NCBI RefSeq assembly: GCF_963678635.1
Contig: NC_087067.1
Coordinates: forward strand, 56,765,964 to 56,829,963
Direction: 5' to 3'
DNA: 64,000 nt
DNA from: Symsagittifera roscoffensis
Taxonomy: Eukaryota; Xenacoelomorpha; Acoela; Convolutidae
Part shown: piece after piece, positions 16,710-27,880 of the stretch
How the letters are laid out: the number at the start of each line of letters is the position of its first letter
Numbering within the stretch: the first letter of the stretch is position 1
Made by a program: the position numbers and the translations under genes
The notes under the pieces: model-generated
Database searches by the model: none
Seen by the model: the letters and a program-made list of their open reading frames with translations, nothing else
Told to the model about the DNA's origin: nothing

Positions 16710-19700
16710 CTAGACGAGATCTATCAGCGGCTGATCGATTGTGATTTTACACGAGAAGACCCGGGGCTGGCGATGTTTGTGGTCGCGCTCCTCAATGCAT
16801 TAGGACGAGAGGGTCGAGGGAATCGCCCTACGGAAGTCGTGTTGATGTTGGCCTTCGGTGAGTCCGGGACCGCCGAGAGAGGTCGAAAATGACTGATGAG
16901 ATGGAGGCGTGGAGAAATGTCTGGCCACGACCTGGCTCGTGAGCCAGGACTAGGTGAACAGAGGGACCACCGGCTAGATGAGATGCCCTTACCCGTCCAA
17001 CCTGCGCAGCCACTCATCGGAGCAAAGAGACAACGTGATGGGCCAGGCCCGTCACATTCGGTCGACTCTCCAACAGCGGCTCCTCCTTCGAAGAGGGTGA
17101 GGGTGAGTGAAATAGAGATCCAGCAGGGGGTTATGTGGAGATGATGAAAGCGAGAAACTCCGCGAGAGGGCACCTGATGGCTTGGAGCGAGAAGCGAGCC
17201 ATGCAGGAATATCTGAAAGAGCTTACGGAGAACTCAAACTTAAATCGGAAAGAATACGGTACGGTAATGTCCTCTGAAGAGAACGAAATCGGATTAGAAA
17301 AACTACTAGAAACTTCTTGGAGGGCGGCCCTCCAGAGATACTTCGACGAGACGATGCATGCACCTGCGACGGTGGCAGCGTACCTGGCTCATCCTTGCAT
17401 GAGAACCGATCTGCAAGTACGGTTGGCTTGGTGCTTGATGGGCATCAAGAGGGCGGAATATGAAGCCAGTAATGATTTGAAATCACGGGAACAGGAGCTG
17501 GAGTTGATGGAAGCTCTGCGAGCGTTGATTTCAAAAGACGATTCTGCGATAGCATGGGCTAAGCGTAAGGATGCCCTTGGCTTTGTCAGGTTCGTGGTGG
17601 ATCGTATCCCCACTCCTGTTTTGGGAGAATGTATAAAGATCATTCGGCAAAAGGGAGTTGATTGCGAAAGGAACTTCCTTAGGGCACTCCTGGAACTATT
17701 TCAGGACATGCCGTTGACTGTACCAAATAAGGAGTCGAATGACATGGAGAGCTATCGCAAGTTGGAAGAGGTGAGAAGATATTCCAACAAAGAATTGAAA
17801 GTGAGCCGGGAGTTGATTGAAGCAGTCAAGGGACAAAAAGACTTTGCAACACTAGGGAGACTGAAGTCGTTCCAACATGTGTCTGGCATACCAGGGATGG
17901 CGTATAATCCCTTCGTGAATGAAGAAGCCAGGGAAGCGTACTTCGACTATGAGCAAGTCATAGTACTCAATTTCTGAGTTGAACGGATTAAAGAAACTGG
18001 AATGCTGATGGTGGAACAACCCAAGCTGGGAATTATCTTGGAAGAACGAGTGGTCGAACCCTCGGTTCCCGAGCTAAAGGGGCAAGTGAGTTTTGATTGT
18101 GGTTCTTGGGACGGTCCCTTGAGAACCAGCCTAGTTACGATGTGGGAACTCATGAAGCCTTCCTGGTGTCCTCATCCTAACGCCGGTTTAATCTGGGACA
18201 TGACGGCGGATGTCACGTTAGACCTGGATGATGACGCGAGTCTACATGATCTGGCCATGATACACCATCTGCTGGCCATGAGGTTGACGAAGCAGAAGAG
18301 CAACCCATCCACGGAGCTGTCCGAGGAAGGTCCATCGAGCAACTGGTTGAAGCAAGGCACATGCTTGGCTCAACATAGTGGGATGGAAGGACATGTTTGC
18401 AACTTGGGACACTGCCTGGTTACGCTGAGCGAGCAGCATCGGCAACTGGCACGATTGTACGGAAGATTGAGCATGTCGGATAAGAGTGGTATGGAGTTGG
18501 TCGCGGACTGTCATGGGGTGACGGATGTAAACTTGATCACAGCCTTGGGATTTTGTAGCATGACAAGTTCGATAGAATCGCTTGAGCGCCTGGAGCGTGC
18601 CCATGAGCTAGTGACGTCCCTCAGCGTGGAAGTATTCCCTGGAGCATTGCAGACGGAGCAGAAGATCGGAGGCTGGCGAGAAGCTCTGGAGAACGAAATG
18701 AATCTGAAAGATAGTGAAGCCTATCATAAACCTACTGGTTCAAAGTATCTGGTGGGTTCAAGCTCCGCACCACATTGCAGTAGTAGGTATCCTACACACA
18801 TGGTGGTGATGGATGCGAGGACACAGCAGGTGTTGATTGACCAACTTTTCTCTGTGCCAAAGTGCGTGAGGTTGGCCAGAATGTCGGAGAGGTCATATGA
18901 TTTGTTGGCAAAGATCTTTCGGGCAGTCCCGAAGAGATCTGAAGGCGAGTTGCAAGACGTAGTGGGTGAAGAGTTTCTGAGATTAAACGAAGGCAATGTG
19001 AGTGAAATCCAGAAGCAGAAAGCGAGTGGAGCGTTACCCACTGAATTCCCCACCATAGAAGAGAAAGACGACTTACACAGAATTCTGATGGAGGTGGAAC
19101 CGTTGCTGGGAGCCTCAGGGTATCGGACCCGAAGGAACATAGTGAGAACCCATGGGGAGTATCCTTGCCACTGCTTGGCGCAGGCGTTGTGGTACCCCAA
19201 ACGCGGGAATCTGATGCTAGTATGGGATGTGGAGGAGTTATACTCTACGGGGTTGCCCGATCAGAATCAACAGGTGTCAATCGTGGTGGTTAGTGCCATG
19301 CTGGCAGTGAGATGGTTGGAGGCTAACGCGGACACAAGTGAACAGGAGACGGCCATGCCGACTCCTGAGCAGCTGAGCAACGTGAAGATGAGTCGTGAAT
19401 TGGATCTTTTCAGAACCACCTGCAAGGTTCTGAGAATACCTAAAGCCATTGAAAGAATATGGTCAAGGCAAAGATTGATGCCTTGGTTCCGTGCAGTGAT
19501 GACATCATGGATGTATGGACGCGCGAAGCGTCACATGTCGAGGAACACGGAAGCCTATCAATCTTTCCAGCTAGATATAGGACCAGGAGCCTATAAGAGA
19601 GCATTCCTGACGCACAGAAACGCGGTCACCACGGCGGTGAAGCGAGTAGCTGGAGCGCCTTGTGTAACTGAAGATGAGAAGAAGAGGTCTTAAGAATTGA

Positions 19701-19905
19701 CCTAGAACGAAATGTGAGCCTATGTCTTCACAACAGCTTTTGCAGGAACCGGGAGCAAAAGGTGAATGTGGACTTGCTACCTTGTTGCAAACCGAGGCTG
19801 TTGGAACAGGAGTGTTGGGGCACGGCCAGCAACTCCATGGACATGCTGGAGAAAGTCCTAGAAGACAGCGAAGCTGAAGATCAGGATGGAGAAGCGATGG
19901 AATGA
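16710..19905 (+). pseudogene. Decayed relative of the left element: start of ORF A joined to ORF C (copy 2)
   Basis: It begins directly at the alpha end, inside ORF A: DEIYQRL against DELYRRL in copy 1, then TEVVLML and DLAREPGL...PLPVQP against DLARNPGL...PLPVRP. After about 145 codons it passes through KRQRD to ORF C sequence, so the coiled coil, both SGNH regions and ORF B are absent. Damage seen: TGA 16890-16892, a frameshift near 17145, TGA 17975-17977 where copy 1 has Trp, and a frameshift near 19693, before a matching C-terminus (LHNSFC-RN) that ends at 19905. Conserved blocks PSWCPHP, C-x9-H-x-C-x4-C, SVPKCVRLARMS, PCHCLAQ and LTHRNAVTT survive. Divergence from copy 1 is considerable, so this is a related lineage, not a recent copy. 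Confidence 0.8.
17147..19693 (+). pseudogene. ORF C relative within copy 2 (two open pieces, one stop)
   Basis: Open pieces 17147-17977 and 17978-19693 are in one frame, separated only by TGA 17975. They cover almost the full length of ORF C, from the helical FDETMHAP region to LTHRNAVTT. Comparison with 9460-12699 is the only evidence available here for which residues matter. In the zinc-like cluster C1, H11, C13 and C18 are retained while the extra Cys of copy 1 is not. In the PCHC block the first Cys of copy 1 (C819) is Tyr, so C821, H822 and C823 are the kept ones. The C-terminal 60 residues lie in another frame (19700-19905). Confidence 0.75.
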
Positions 19906-20665
19906 AGATGATGAACGAAGAGAACAAGTGAAGGCGTGAGCAAAGAAGAGAAGAGGAGGAGAAAAAACTTGATTGTCTTTGTGTGTTAAAACTTAAACCA
20001 ATCAACCAAGTTTTGACTATTGAACTTGTTAAACTTTTTGTTTTGATTTAGTTTGGTCAAACCAAACTGTGAAAATTGTTACAATTGTTAAAAGAGAACT
20101 TTAGTTGTAGTACTTATGTATATATATAGAACATAGGTGAGTATATTTACCTATTTAATCACGAATGAAGTTTTTAACCTGTGTAAGACACAATTTCACT
20201 GTGTGGCGACATGGTGAGTTTGAGTAAACTCGCTTGAGAAGGGTGAGTAACTCAATAACTTTCCTAGCCACAGAGTTTCTTAGTTTTAATATTGAAAGGA
20301 CCGCATAAATAACTGATTATACTTGGTGAGTGATGTTAAGTTAATTTTAACGGGTGCATGGCCGTGCCACGTCCCACTTTTTAATCACAAAGAGCGAAAA
20401 GAAGTTTTATGGCAAGACGACGTAAGTAGTCAGAAAAGAAATTTTATCTAGGACACTCCTCATGTTGCAAATTTTGTGAAAATGTTGAAAGGCAGTGAAA
20501 TGTAGTACGATGCCATTTGTGAACACGTAGTAAGTTGAGGTGGAGTAGATAAATTTCATTTTCTTATGCGATTTGTAAGATTGATTACAGAGAACTGGAA
20601 CACTACTCGACGATAACCCGGTGTTATGCGATCAATAGGGACATTGATGGGGACTGTCCGGGGAG
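19906..20665. other. Non-coding 3' part of copy 2
   Basis: A+T-rich, no ORF of note. Around 20050 a short palindrome (agtttggtcaaaccaaact) is visible. The last ~90 bp (ctggaacac...ccggggagtatgtgcc) resemble copy 1 near 13040-13145. The shared gtccggggagtatgtgcc runs straight into beta, so beta abuts copy 2 inside its 3' untranslated part. Confidence 0.5.
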
Positions 20666-21554
20666 TATGTGCCATTCTGCCAGATTGACACAGCGCAACT
20701 TTCCGGCGACACGAGAAAAAACGAATAAAGGCCTTATTAACGAAAAAGTATGGCGGAGGAGGGTAAGAATATTCTAGAATTTTTATTTTCAAAATTTCGG
20801 TCGGAAGGGGAATATTTCTCAGAAATACAAAAAAAAGACGGCCATTTTGACGAAAAATGACGAAAAAAGAGAACAACGACAAATATTGTGGAAAACGGTC
20901 GCACAAGAGACGAAAAACACGAAGCCTCTTATCGTGACAACAACACACGATAAGACTCTTAGCAGTGGAAATTGGTGGAGAAGGAAGCTTCAGTGGGGAA
21001 GAAATATTCCACGGAACCCTCCCGTGCCACAAATTGGAAGAGATAAGAACGTTATCTCAGGAAGATTACGGGAGCGGAGGCTTGGTCCCTCAGAGACTGT
21101 TTTATGTGAAGGGACTATATAAGACTGACTTTGTAGCTACTTGGATGTCGTAGAACTCTGAATTAACACCGGTATAATTTGATATTTTAGAATATGAGTA
21201 GCTAGAAAGAGGAAAGGGTCAATCCATCTCCAATGGATTTAATATAGAACTCTCACACAAAAACATGTTGAAATAGGTTGTTCGAGCCGTGTTTTTAATG
21301 GCAATCACGTAGTCTGAGGATCCGAGACTCAGCTATGTGGTTGTGTTCTCATGTAAACGAAAGCTGATCAAAAGTCGTTTGACTGATGGCCTAAAAATAG
21401 TAACTTTTTACTTAGCCCTAAACAGACCAGAAAATCAACTGGCAAGGTCGAGACGGTGAAAAACGAGTAGGATTAAGGTAACTGACGCCTGCCAGTCGTT
21501 AATAGGTACTTTTTCTACGCTCCAACGCTGTGTAGTATTTGGGCGAATGTTACA
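20666..21554 (+). repeat. Long direct repeat beta (partial)
   Basis: Nearly identical to alpha 14653-15533, with a small insertion near 20743 and the TATA box at 21115-21123. It stops at gcgaatgttaca, where alpha continues but here the reverse-strand LINE sequence begins. It is therefore truncated. Confidence 0.85.
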
Positions 21555-22166
21555 CTATCGTAATTCTGAGTTGTTGGTTCTTAAACTTTTGCACGGGATG
21601 ACGTTCAACCATTGGGAGCCAAATCTATCTTGGAAAACGTTGAATCTTTTTACGTCCGTTGGTTCGAGTCGTAAAATCAAGTCTGCAATTTCGCTGTCAA
21701 AAGTTGGCTCCGTCCAATTTTTTTGGATTTCATTTTCCGGAGCCATTTCAATTTTTCCAAGCTCAAACCACCGTTTAAGCGCATCGTCATAGGTTCCATC
21801 CACATGCTCCAAATCAAAGATTTTGCTCAAGGCATCTTTTACTCCTATTGCTGAGGCTAAGAAAGCGGGTAAAGCGAGTAGACGAGCGGAAGAAACGCCC
21901 AAGCCACCTTTGGCTGCCGGGAGAACTGCTTGTAAAAACTGGTTATCATCCATTTTCACGTTGGTGACCTTGCATAACGAATTTCTTAGTAATTTGTCGT
22001 AGCGTTCCAAAAAATCCTTTTGCAAGAAACAAGGACTCGTACGCAAAAAATATAGGAGTTTTGGCATGCTAAAGCAGTTTTTCAGGAGATAAAAACCATA
22101 ATGGGCGTCTAGTTTGTCAATGACATCCGATATTTTTTCAAGCTCCTCAATTTTTTCGTCGAGCAA
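21555..22166 (-). pseudogene. Reverse transcriptase C-terminal (thumb and beyond) fragment
   Basis: Has LRTSPCFL near its start, then QAVLPAAKGGLGVSSARLLALPAFLASA, the signature that follows the RT thumb in this LINE protein family. The stop at 21555-21557 falls at the repeat junction, before the usual C-terminal Leu-Gly-Leu-Arg region, so the gene is truncated. Confidence 0.7.
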
Positions 22167-22258
22167 TTCTTTTCGGCAAAGTTCGCCGATTGGAGATCCT
22201 AAAATGAGGAGTTCTTCCTTTGTTTTGATTTTTTTGGGGCATATTTTTCAAAATTGTG

Positions 22259-22618
22259 TTAAAATTGAATTATACTGTGTACTAGTAGTCGGTCCCAAAA
22301 ACAAAGTTCGCACTTCTCAGTGTTCAAGCCATAAATTTCTTCCAATTTCAGAATGTTTTTAAGGTCTCGGAGTACTACCTTATAGTCGTCGGCTAAATTT
22401 CCATCATCTAAATACCAAATGTTAATTTTCGACTCCAACAGTTTGACTGGTGTATGAATTGTTTCCGCAAAAAGGGGTGGGGCTTCAAGATCACCTTGCT
22501 GAGTTCCGTCTTGTGACATTATGACAGAGCTTCCGTAAAAAAGGTAACTAGGTTTAGCATACGCGCAATGGGTGTAATTATACAATTCGGGGCGATTTGA
22601 ATAAACATTATTCAGCAT
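22259..22618 (-). pseudogene. Reverse transcriptase palm fragment
   Basis: Contains SQDGTQQGD (the QGD-type motif that positions template) and WYLDDGN, the F/YxDD catalytic motif with both Asp present. Downstream residues GLNTEKCEL match the usual L-N-x-x-KCE motif. The adjoining C-terminal piece (22166-21555) is in another frame, so the enzyme is not producible as one chain. Confidence 0.75.
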
Positions 22619-23208
22619 TGTTTCTCTATTTAGAGAGTTAAAGGCATTCTTAAAATCTAGTCTTAAAAGAACAGTACATTTTGGGTTGACGTCGCGTTCA
22701 ATTAGGTTTCAAAACGAGTGCGCAGCTATTTCTGCTCCTCGTTTGATACCGCATCCTACCTGTGCGTTTCCGAAAAATTTTGTCGCTCGGAGAGGGCCTT
22801 GCTTCCAGCGCATTTAGACGCGATAATTCTCACCTATTGCCTCGGTCTCAATCCTCCGTCTATCTTTATGAGGGCGATAAGCTTTGCACCAAAAAAGAAA
22901 GGTCTTAGGGGTTCGGGTATTTTGCCATGTCCAATGAGGTTTATCAGCTTGGTAAGCGATTTCTGAAAATTAAGTCCTGCACTGCCATTCGATAGTTATC
23001 AGTTGAAAAAGGAGCAATTTTGTCATCCGAAGCAGCAAGCCTTATTCCCCCCTTTACATTTCCTTCATCGAGCTTACTACTTATTAGCTTTATTCTCTGA
23101 TCGAGGTCACTCAGAGGCGGGCTCGAAACTTGATGATGGGGTTTTGGAAGTGACACGTCATTTGCTCGAATCTTTTTATTTATCAAAGAGCTCATGCTTG
23201 TGGTCTGT

Positions 23209-23619
23209 TTACGTCCACTTCTTTTCGGTTGCTCCAAAAAACAAGAACGACGTTAAAAAAATTAGCCATTTTGTAACATCTTCTACATTGTAGACGATGT
23301 CATTTATTTTGTCCGACAGACTTTCCGCCAAGGGAACACGCGAGTCTTTTGGAACTTTCTTGAGTACTCGGACATTTGAGATGGTTGTATTAACATAATT
23401 GTCTAGCACTAAATCGTTACCTATTGTTGCTTTATTAACAGTTTTTACATCAACGCATAAAGGACACTGAAACCATTGGGTTTTCCTAGAGTCGCTAAGA
23501 GAATTATTTACACAACTGATATGATACCAACTAGAACAACAATCACATTTAATCCAATTTATCAGTCCTGAAGGTTTTAAACAATCTTTGCTTGTACACT
23601 CTTTGTTATTTTTCCTCAT
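23209..23619 (-). pseudogene. PHD-like zinc finger, N-terminal piece of the LINE protein
   Basis: Starts at ATG 23619-23617. Cys/His spacing CTSKDC...CDCC-x4-H-x2-C...CPLC fits a PHD (C4HC3) finger, with the aromatic Trp before the last Cys pair. PHD fingers read histone tails and in retrotransposon proteins may guide integration to chromatin (inference). The frame leaves the homologous region near 23240, where the next piece (22944-23237, other frame) takes over. Confidence 0.6.
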
Positions 23620-23630
23620 CTTGACTCAGC

Positions 23631-25290
23631 ATAAAGGTAAAAAGGGTCGAAATATTCTAGAATTGTCAATTTTCAAAAATTCGATTGTTGAGGGAATATT
23701 TCTCAGAAATTCGAGAAACGGCCATTTTGACTGAAAATAGTGAAAAAGCAAGAACAACACCAAATAGAGTAGAAAACAGTCGCTTGTTAATACGAGAAAA
23801 CGAAGTCTCTTATCGTGACAATCACGCACGATAAGACCCTTAGCAGAAGAATATAGTGGCAAATGAGGCTTCAGTGGGGAAAGGAATATTGAGCAGAACC
23901 ATACCGTGCCACGAATTGAGAGTAATAACGACGTTATCACAAGGAGAACACGGAAGCGGAGGCTTGGTCCCCCAGAGACTGATATATGGTGAAAGACTGT
24001 AGTAAAGATGAATAATTTGACTGATGGCCTGAAAATAGTAACTTTTACTTAGCCCTAAACAGACCAGAAAATCAACTGGCTAGGTAGAGACGGTGAAAAA
24101 CGAGTAGAATTATGGTAACTGACGCCTGCCAGTCGTTCATAGGTACTTTTTCTACGCTCCGTCGCTGTGTAGTATTTGGGCGAATGTTACATAGACGTTT
24201 TTATGGCGGTCCTGACGTATGCCCGAGTTAGAGGCCTTAAGGATCTTTATTGTGCTAGAGAGAGGGTGCGTACCCTCCGCCTAGTACTATTTAGCTTTTT
24301 AACTTAGTTAAGACCGAAAATTCCGGGGGCCGGAGGGTTAGGTGGGAAATCTAGAGCCCGCTTGTCCCGAGGTTCCAGGACCAAAAACAAATAAAGAGAA
24401 AGCGTAAAACGAAACAAAAATAATGTATAACCAAGGAAAAGCCAAAAATAGATTTATTTGAAAACAAAATTGTACAAAAAACAGTAAAAAATCCAAAAAA
24501 AGACCAAAAACAGTAAAAAAACATAAAGTGACAGTTTATATGTTATTTCTGGACGAGAGGTGACCTGAACTTCCTATTTGTTGTTGTATCAGATTGATTC
24601 ATATCATTTCTGATAGAAAGATTGTGTGTTTTGGTGAAGGGTTGAGTACCCTCCCTTGAGTGTAATTTGGGTATTGAGCACGTTAATGGTGATTTTGCCG
24701 GTGACCGGAGGGTAGAGTGGCAAACTGACCGACGTGTTCCACACTCAACAGGGACTTCAGGGACAACATCCACAACGACTGTTGGGTATCGTTGAAACAA
24801 TTTTAGTATCGTTCGGGTACTATTTCATTAAAACTTAAGTGGTGGGGTGCACGATTGGCGCGGTCTGATTGTACCCTCCGTCGATCACAAATTTCCGAGT
24901 TAAGTGTCTTAATTCGGGTATTTTGGTGCAAAGGAGGGTATAGTAATATTCATTAACGACTACTAATAGATTATTATCCTTATTATATTTTACTTATCTC
25001 CTATTTAGACCCAAGAAACACCCAAATTTTGTCGAAAATTACCGATTTTCGACCAAACTTTAGACCCCCAAAATTTTGGATATCCGAGCTTTTCCGAACA
25101 GCAAAAAGCTTTTATGTAGGGAGTTGATACGTAGCTCGATCACCTTGACTAAAGAAACCGCGTGAAAAAGTACTCAGTAGAAGTTAGAAAAAACAATATA
25201 TTTTTTCGATCAAAATTTTGAAAATTTTCTGAATTTTGTCAATCTGTTTTGGGGATCAAGTTTTTGAGTTTTTAGAGCAATAAAATTTTT
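23631..25290 (+). repeat. Long direct repeat gamma
   Basis: Matches alpha from about 14711 to 16709, with a deletion around 23990-24005 that removes the TATA box, and another just after 24205. The ACCCTCC/GGAGGGT pairs recur (about 24270/24336, 24648/24707, 24872/24934). It ends like alpha in gagcaataaaatttt. It is more diverged from alpha than beta is. Confidence 0.8.
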
Positions 25291-26500
25291 TGTGTTAGGA
25301 GCGTGCTAGCATATCGTGCTCGGTTGCCAGAGAAACTTTTGAGTAACCTTCCGATTAGCTCCGTGGATAGACCTAACGACTTAAGGATTGGAAAAGGAAG
25401 GAATCGGAGGGTCCAAATTTGATAGTTATTGGCCAAATTTTTGTTTCCAAACCAATTTTGGTCCGGTTTTTTGCATTATTCCAGTGCCGTTATGGGACTA
25501 CTACGCTCGTTCCAATTTATTTTGGACACTTTCACTGATGATTGCAGAAAAAGTCTTTCAGAACCTATATAGGTGGTGAAAAAGGCCATTTTAACGAACG
25601 CGTTTTTGGCGATTTCTCAAAGACTAGCCAACCGATCGGGATAAATTTGGTACCATAACTCGACGTTTTTAGCCATTTTCCCGGACCGCAACCGTTTTTG
25701 GGTTGATAATCTCGGAAAAGGAAATTTTTTTAGAATTTGTTGGTTCGGAGGGTCCAAGTTGTAGGGAACACTGCGAGCGGCAGAAAATTTTATAAAATCA
25801 CCTTTTTATCCTACTGGAAAGGTTGACCGTGTCAACCAACCTGATTTTAAGTCAGTTAGATTGCTTTCGGGGATTTTACCGCGCTAGACTAAGCCGTTTT
25901 CTAGATTTTTGGGGAACCATCCGAAGTAACCCTCCGGAGTGACTTAAGCCCCTTAGCAACCCTGCTTAGTAGAAATTTTCCACGAGACACTCCGAAGAAG
26001 TCAAAACAACCCCCCATAGAGAATTTAGTTTGTTTTGACGCTTTCTGAAGCTAGTTGAAGACCCTTCTAAGTGAGGTTCAAAAATTTGAAAATTTTGAAA
26101 GAACCCTCCGAAGTAACCCTCCGGAGCATATTAAGCCTCTTATTGACCCTCCTTAGTGAGTTAAAAGGGACCCTCCGAAGTCTCTTGGGTGACTAAGGTA
26201 TCCTCCGAAGTAACCCTCCAAAGTACGCTAAGTGTTTTAACAACCCTCCGAAGTAACCCTTCTGAGTGACTTAAACCTCTTAGCAACCCTCCTTATTGAA
26301 AACTTAGGGAAACCTTCCGGGGCAATTTGAGAAACGGAAAATATCCATTTAGGGCTGGGATACAAGGTCAACTAACAACGGGCGTGCATATTAGGATCAC
26401 AAGAGCCCATTTGACCCGGAAAATTGTGATCAAATTTGGATTCTAGATCGGGTGTATCAGAAGTACCCGAACCAAAAAAAAATTTTCATTGTGATTTTGG
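25290..26500. other. Non-coding region rich in ACCCTCC/GGAGGGT motifs
   Basis: No ORF with a recognisable product. tcggagggtccaa occurs twice (about 25405 and 25745). From about 25913 to 26320 lie imperfect repeats of ccctccgaagtaaccctcc followed by gagtgacttaa-type spacers, at least four rounds. The motif is the same heptamer found paired in alpha and gamma. Confidence 0.55.
25913..26320 (+). repeat. Diverged tandem array of ACCCTCCGAAGTAACCCTCC units
   Basis: Seen near 25918, 26101, 26167, 26199 and 26243, each with a second ACCCTCC-like word about 10 bases on and often a ttaag(c)cc(t)cttag-caaccct tail. Spacing varies from about 40 to 180 bp, so this is an old array. Confidence 0.7.
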
Positions 26501-26506
26501 TTGTGT

Positions 26507-26790
26507 GGTTGCCTTGAGCTACTCAACAGGAAAGCTCGGGCAATCCGGGAACACATAAAAGAAGACCTCGGTGAGTGTATTAGGCAAATACACACACACT
26601 TGAGAGGAAAAGTTGTTCCCTGCTCTGGTACATTTGGGGCGTCCCGGGTGTGGGGGATTTTTTTCATAGACTTTAGAAATTTTCCGATCAGAGGTTGCCT
26701 TGAGCTACTTAGTAGGACAGCTCGGGCAAAATCAGGACACCTCCGTGAGTGTATTAGGCAAATATACACTCGATTGAGAAAACAGTGTCC
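26507..26790 (+). repeat. Two-copy imperfect direct repeat, ~100 bp units
   Basis: ttgccttgagctact...gctcgggcaa...gtgagtgtattaggcaaata occurs at about 26509-26600 and again at about 26694-26770. An open frame (26501-26923) spans both and shows GCLELL and ECIRQI twice. The opposite strand is open across both copies too, so the DNA is what repeats and I do not call a gene. Confidence 0.75.
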
Positions 26791-26924
26791 TGGGCTTCGT
26801 TTTCTTGGAGTGTTCCGATTGAGGGAAGTCTTTTTCTTTAAGAATAAGTTTTACTCATCTAATACTGAATCGTCACTGCCTTTTTACGAAAGATTGTTCG
26901 ATTTTAACAAAGCAGTGATTTGAT

Positions 26925-27262
26925 AAGAGTGTGGCGGCAAAATGATACTGACGAAAGGTCGCTGTCACCTGTAGGATACTCTTATCTGATTATCAGTTGT
27001 GTTTTGTGTATTGACTATATCTTGTGAAAATTTTGTGATACTCTTATACTGTACAACGGGGTTGAGTTAGCATTATATTAATACTGAGCAGGCCCTGTGT
27101 GTAACTTTAGCTGAATCACTAATATTATCATCGAATAATCTAAGGGACTTTTTTGATACTGACGAAATCGAGTAGGCAACGTTAAGTAAATTAATTTGAA
27201 CTTATTTGCGGTACGTGTACATCGCCATTAAATTGTACGAATATTACTATTTATTACAAAGT
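26925..27262. other. A+T-rich leader before the ORF at 27263
   Basis: tgatactgacgaaa is repeated (about 26943 and 27154), and ggatactcttat / tgatactcttat recurs between. This looks like a promoter or LTR-type region upstream of a Gag-like ORF, but no LTR partner lies in the window. Confidence 0.35.
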
Positions 27263-27880
27263 ATGCAGCGTAGAGACTCGCTAGGATTGACTACTAAGAT
27301 TCCCAGGCTGAGCAAGGGGAGTGCGCGAAAGTTTAGAACTAGGCGTAGCCAATCTTCGTTTAGCAGCGTTTCCGACGTTTTTGCTGACAACGAATCGATT
27401 AAAGGTCAAGCTGATCTTACAGTGAGCGAAATGAAACTAAGAAGCGAGAAGAACCTCGATAGCAATCGAGGGCGAAGCGCCGAGGACGGACCGGCGAGCG
27501 GGACGCTTGCGAACCCCTTTGACGAAGGGGAACGAACGCTCATTCGACCCGACTGTGAGCCGAACGAGGACCTCGAACGGGAGGAAGTCGAGAGGACGGA
27601 GGAGGCCTCGGAGCGTTCCGAGGTCGAGCCACGAGAGGAAGTATTGTTCAGGGGAATGTCCAAATCAGAGACTAAGAGTCATAAGTGGAGAAAAGAACCC
27701 TCACATCCGACCAATACCCACTCATCTCTGGCAAAACTCTTTCAGACCAGTTTTTTTGAAGCAAAGAAAACAGTTTTTTCAAACAATAATCGAATTACAC
27801 ATAAATGTACTAGCATATGCTATAGCACTCGACCCCAGTTGACGTTTATTGGCGGTGCAGCTTCTACGTCGACAAACTAA
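27263..27880 (+). CDS. Unrecognised charged ORF (205 aa), possibly the start of another retroelement Gag
   Basis: ATG at 27263. The N-terminus is basic and Ser-rich (LSKGSARKFRTRRSQSSFSSVSDVF), then an acidic Glu/Arg-rich segment with a higher G+C content than its surroundings (about 27430-27650), and a final Ser/Asn/Thr-rich part that may be beyond the true coding region. No catalytic motif. The higher G+C and charge alternation mark it off from the A+T-rich flanks and suggest real coding sequence. Sixty codons further left are open but contain no better start. It ends 143 bp before the assembly gap, so a downstream continuation could be lost in the gap. Confidence 0.4.
   Translation: MQRRDSLGLTTKIPRLSKGSARKFRTRRSQSSFSSVSDVFADNESIKGQADLTVSEMKLRSEKNLDSNRGRSAEDGPASGTLANPFDEGERTLIRPDCEPNEDLEREEVERTEEASERSEVEPREEVLFRGMSKSETKSHKWRKEPSHPTNTHSSLAKLFQTSFFEAKKTVFSNNNRITHKCTSICYSTRPQLTFIGGAASTSTN

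Larger units (their letters stand above)
21555..23630 (-). mobile_element. Degenerate LINE-type retrotransposon with PHD-like finger
   Basis: On the minus strand the order is a PHD-like finger (23619 down), an RT N-terminal region with DEGNVKGGIRLAASDDKIAPF, the fingers motif PFFFGAKLIALIKIDGGLRP (about 22900-22840), the palm motif with QQGD (22500 region), YLDDG (about 22401-22420), and an RT C-terminal region with KGGLGVSSARLLALPAF. This matches a widespread invertebrate RVT_1 protein family often carrying a PHD finger. Stops and frameshifts break it into at least four pieces. The C-terminus is cut at 21555 at the beta junction, so no 3' end is visible. It lies between beta and gamma. Confidence 0.8.

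Noticed and set aside
26501-26923. 140-codon frame with internal protein repeat
   Set aside because: The opposite strand is also open across the same two DNA repeats, so the repeat explains the open frames. No recognisable motif.
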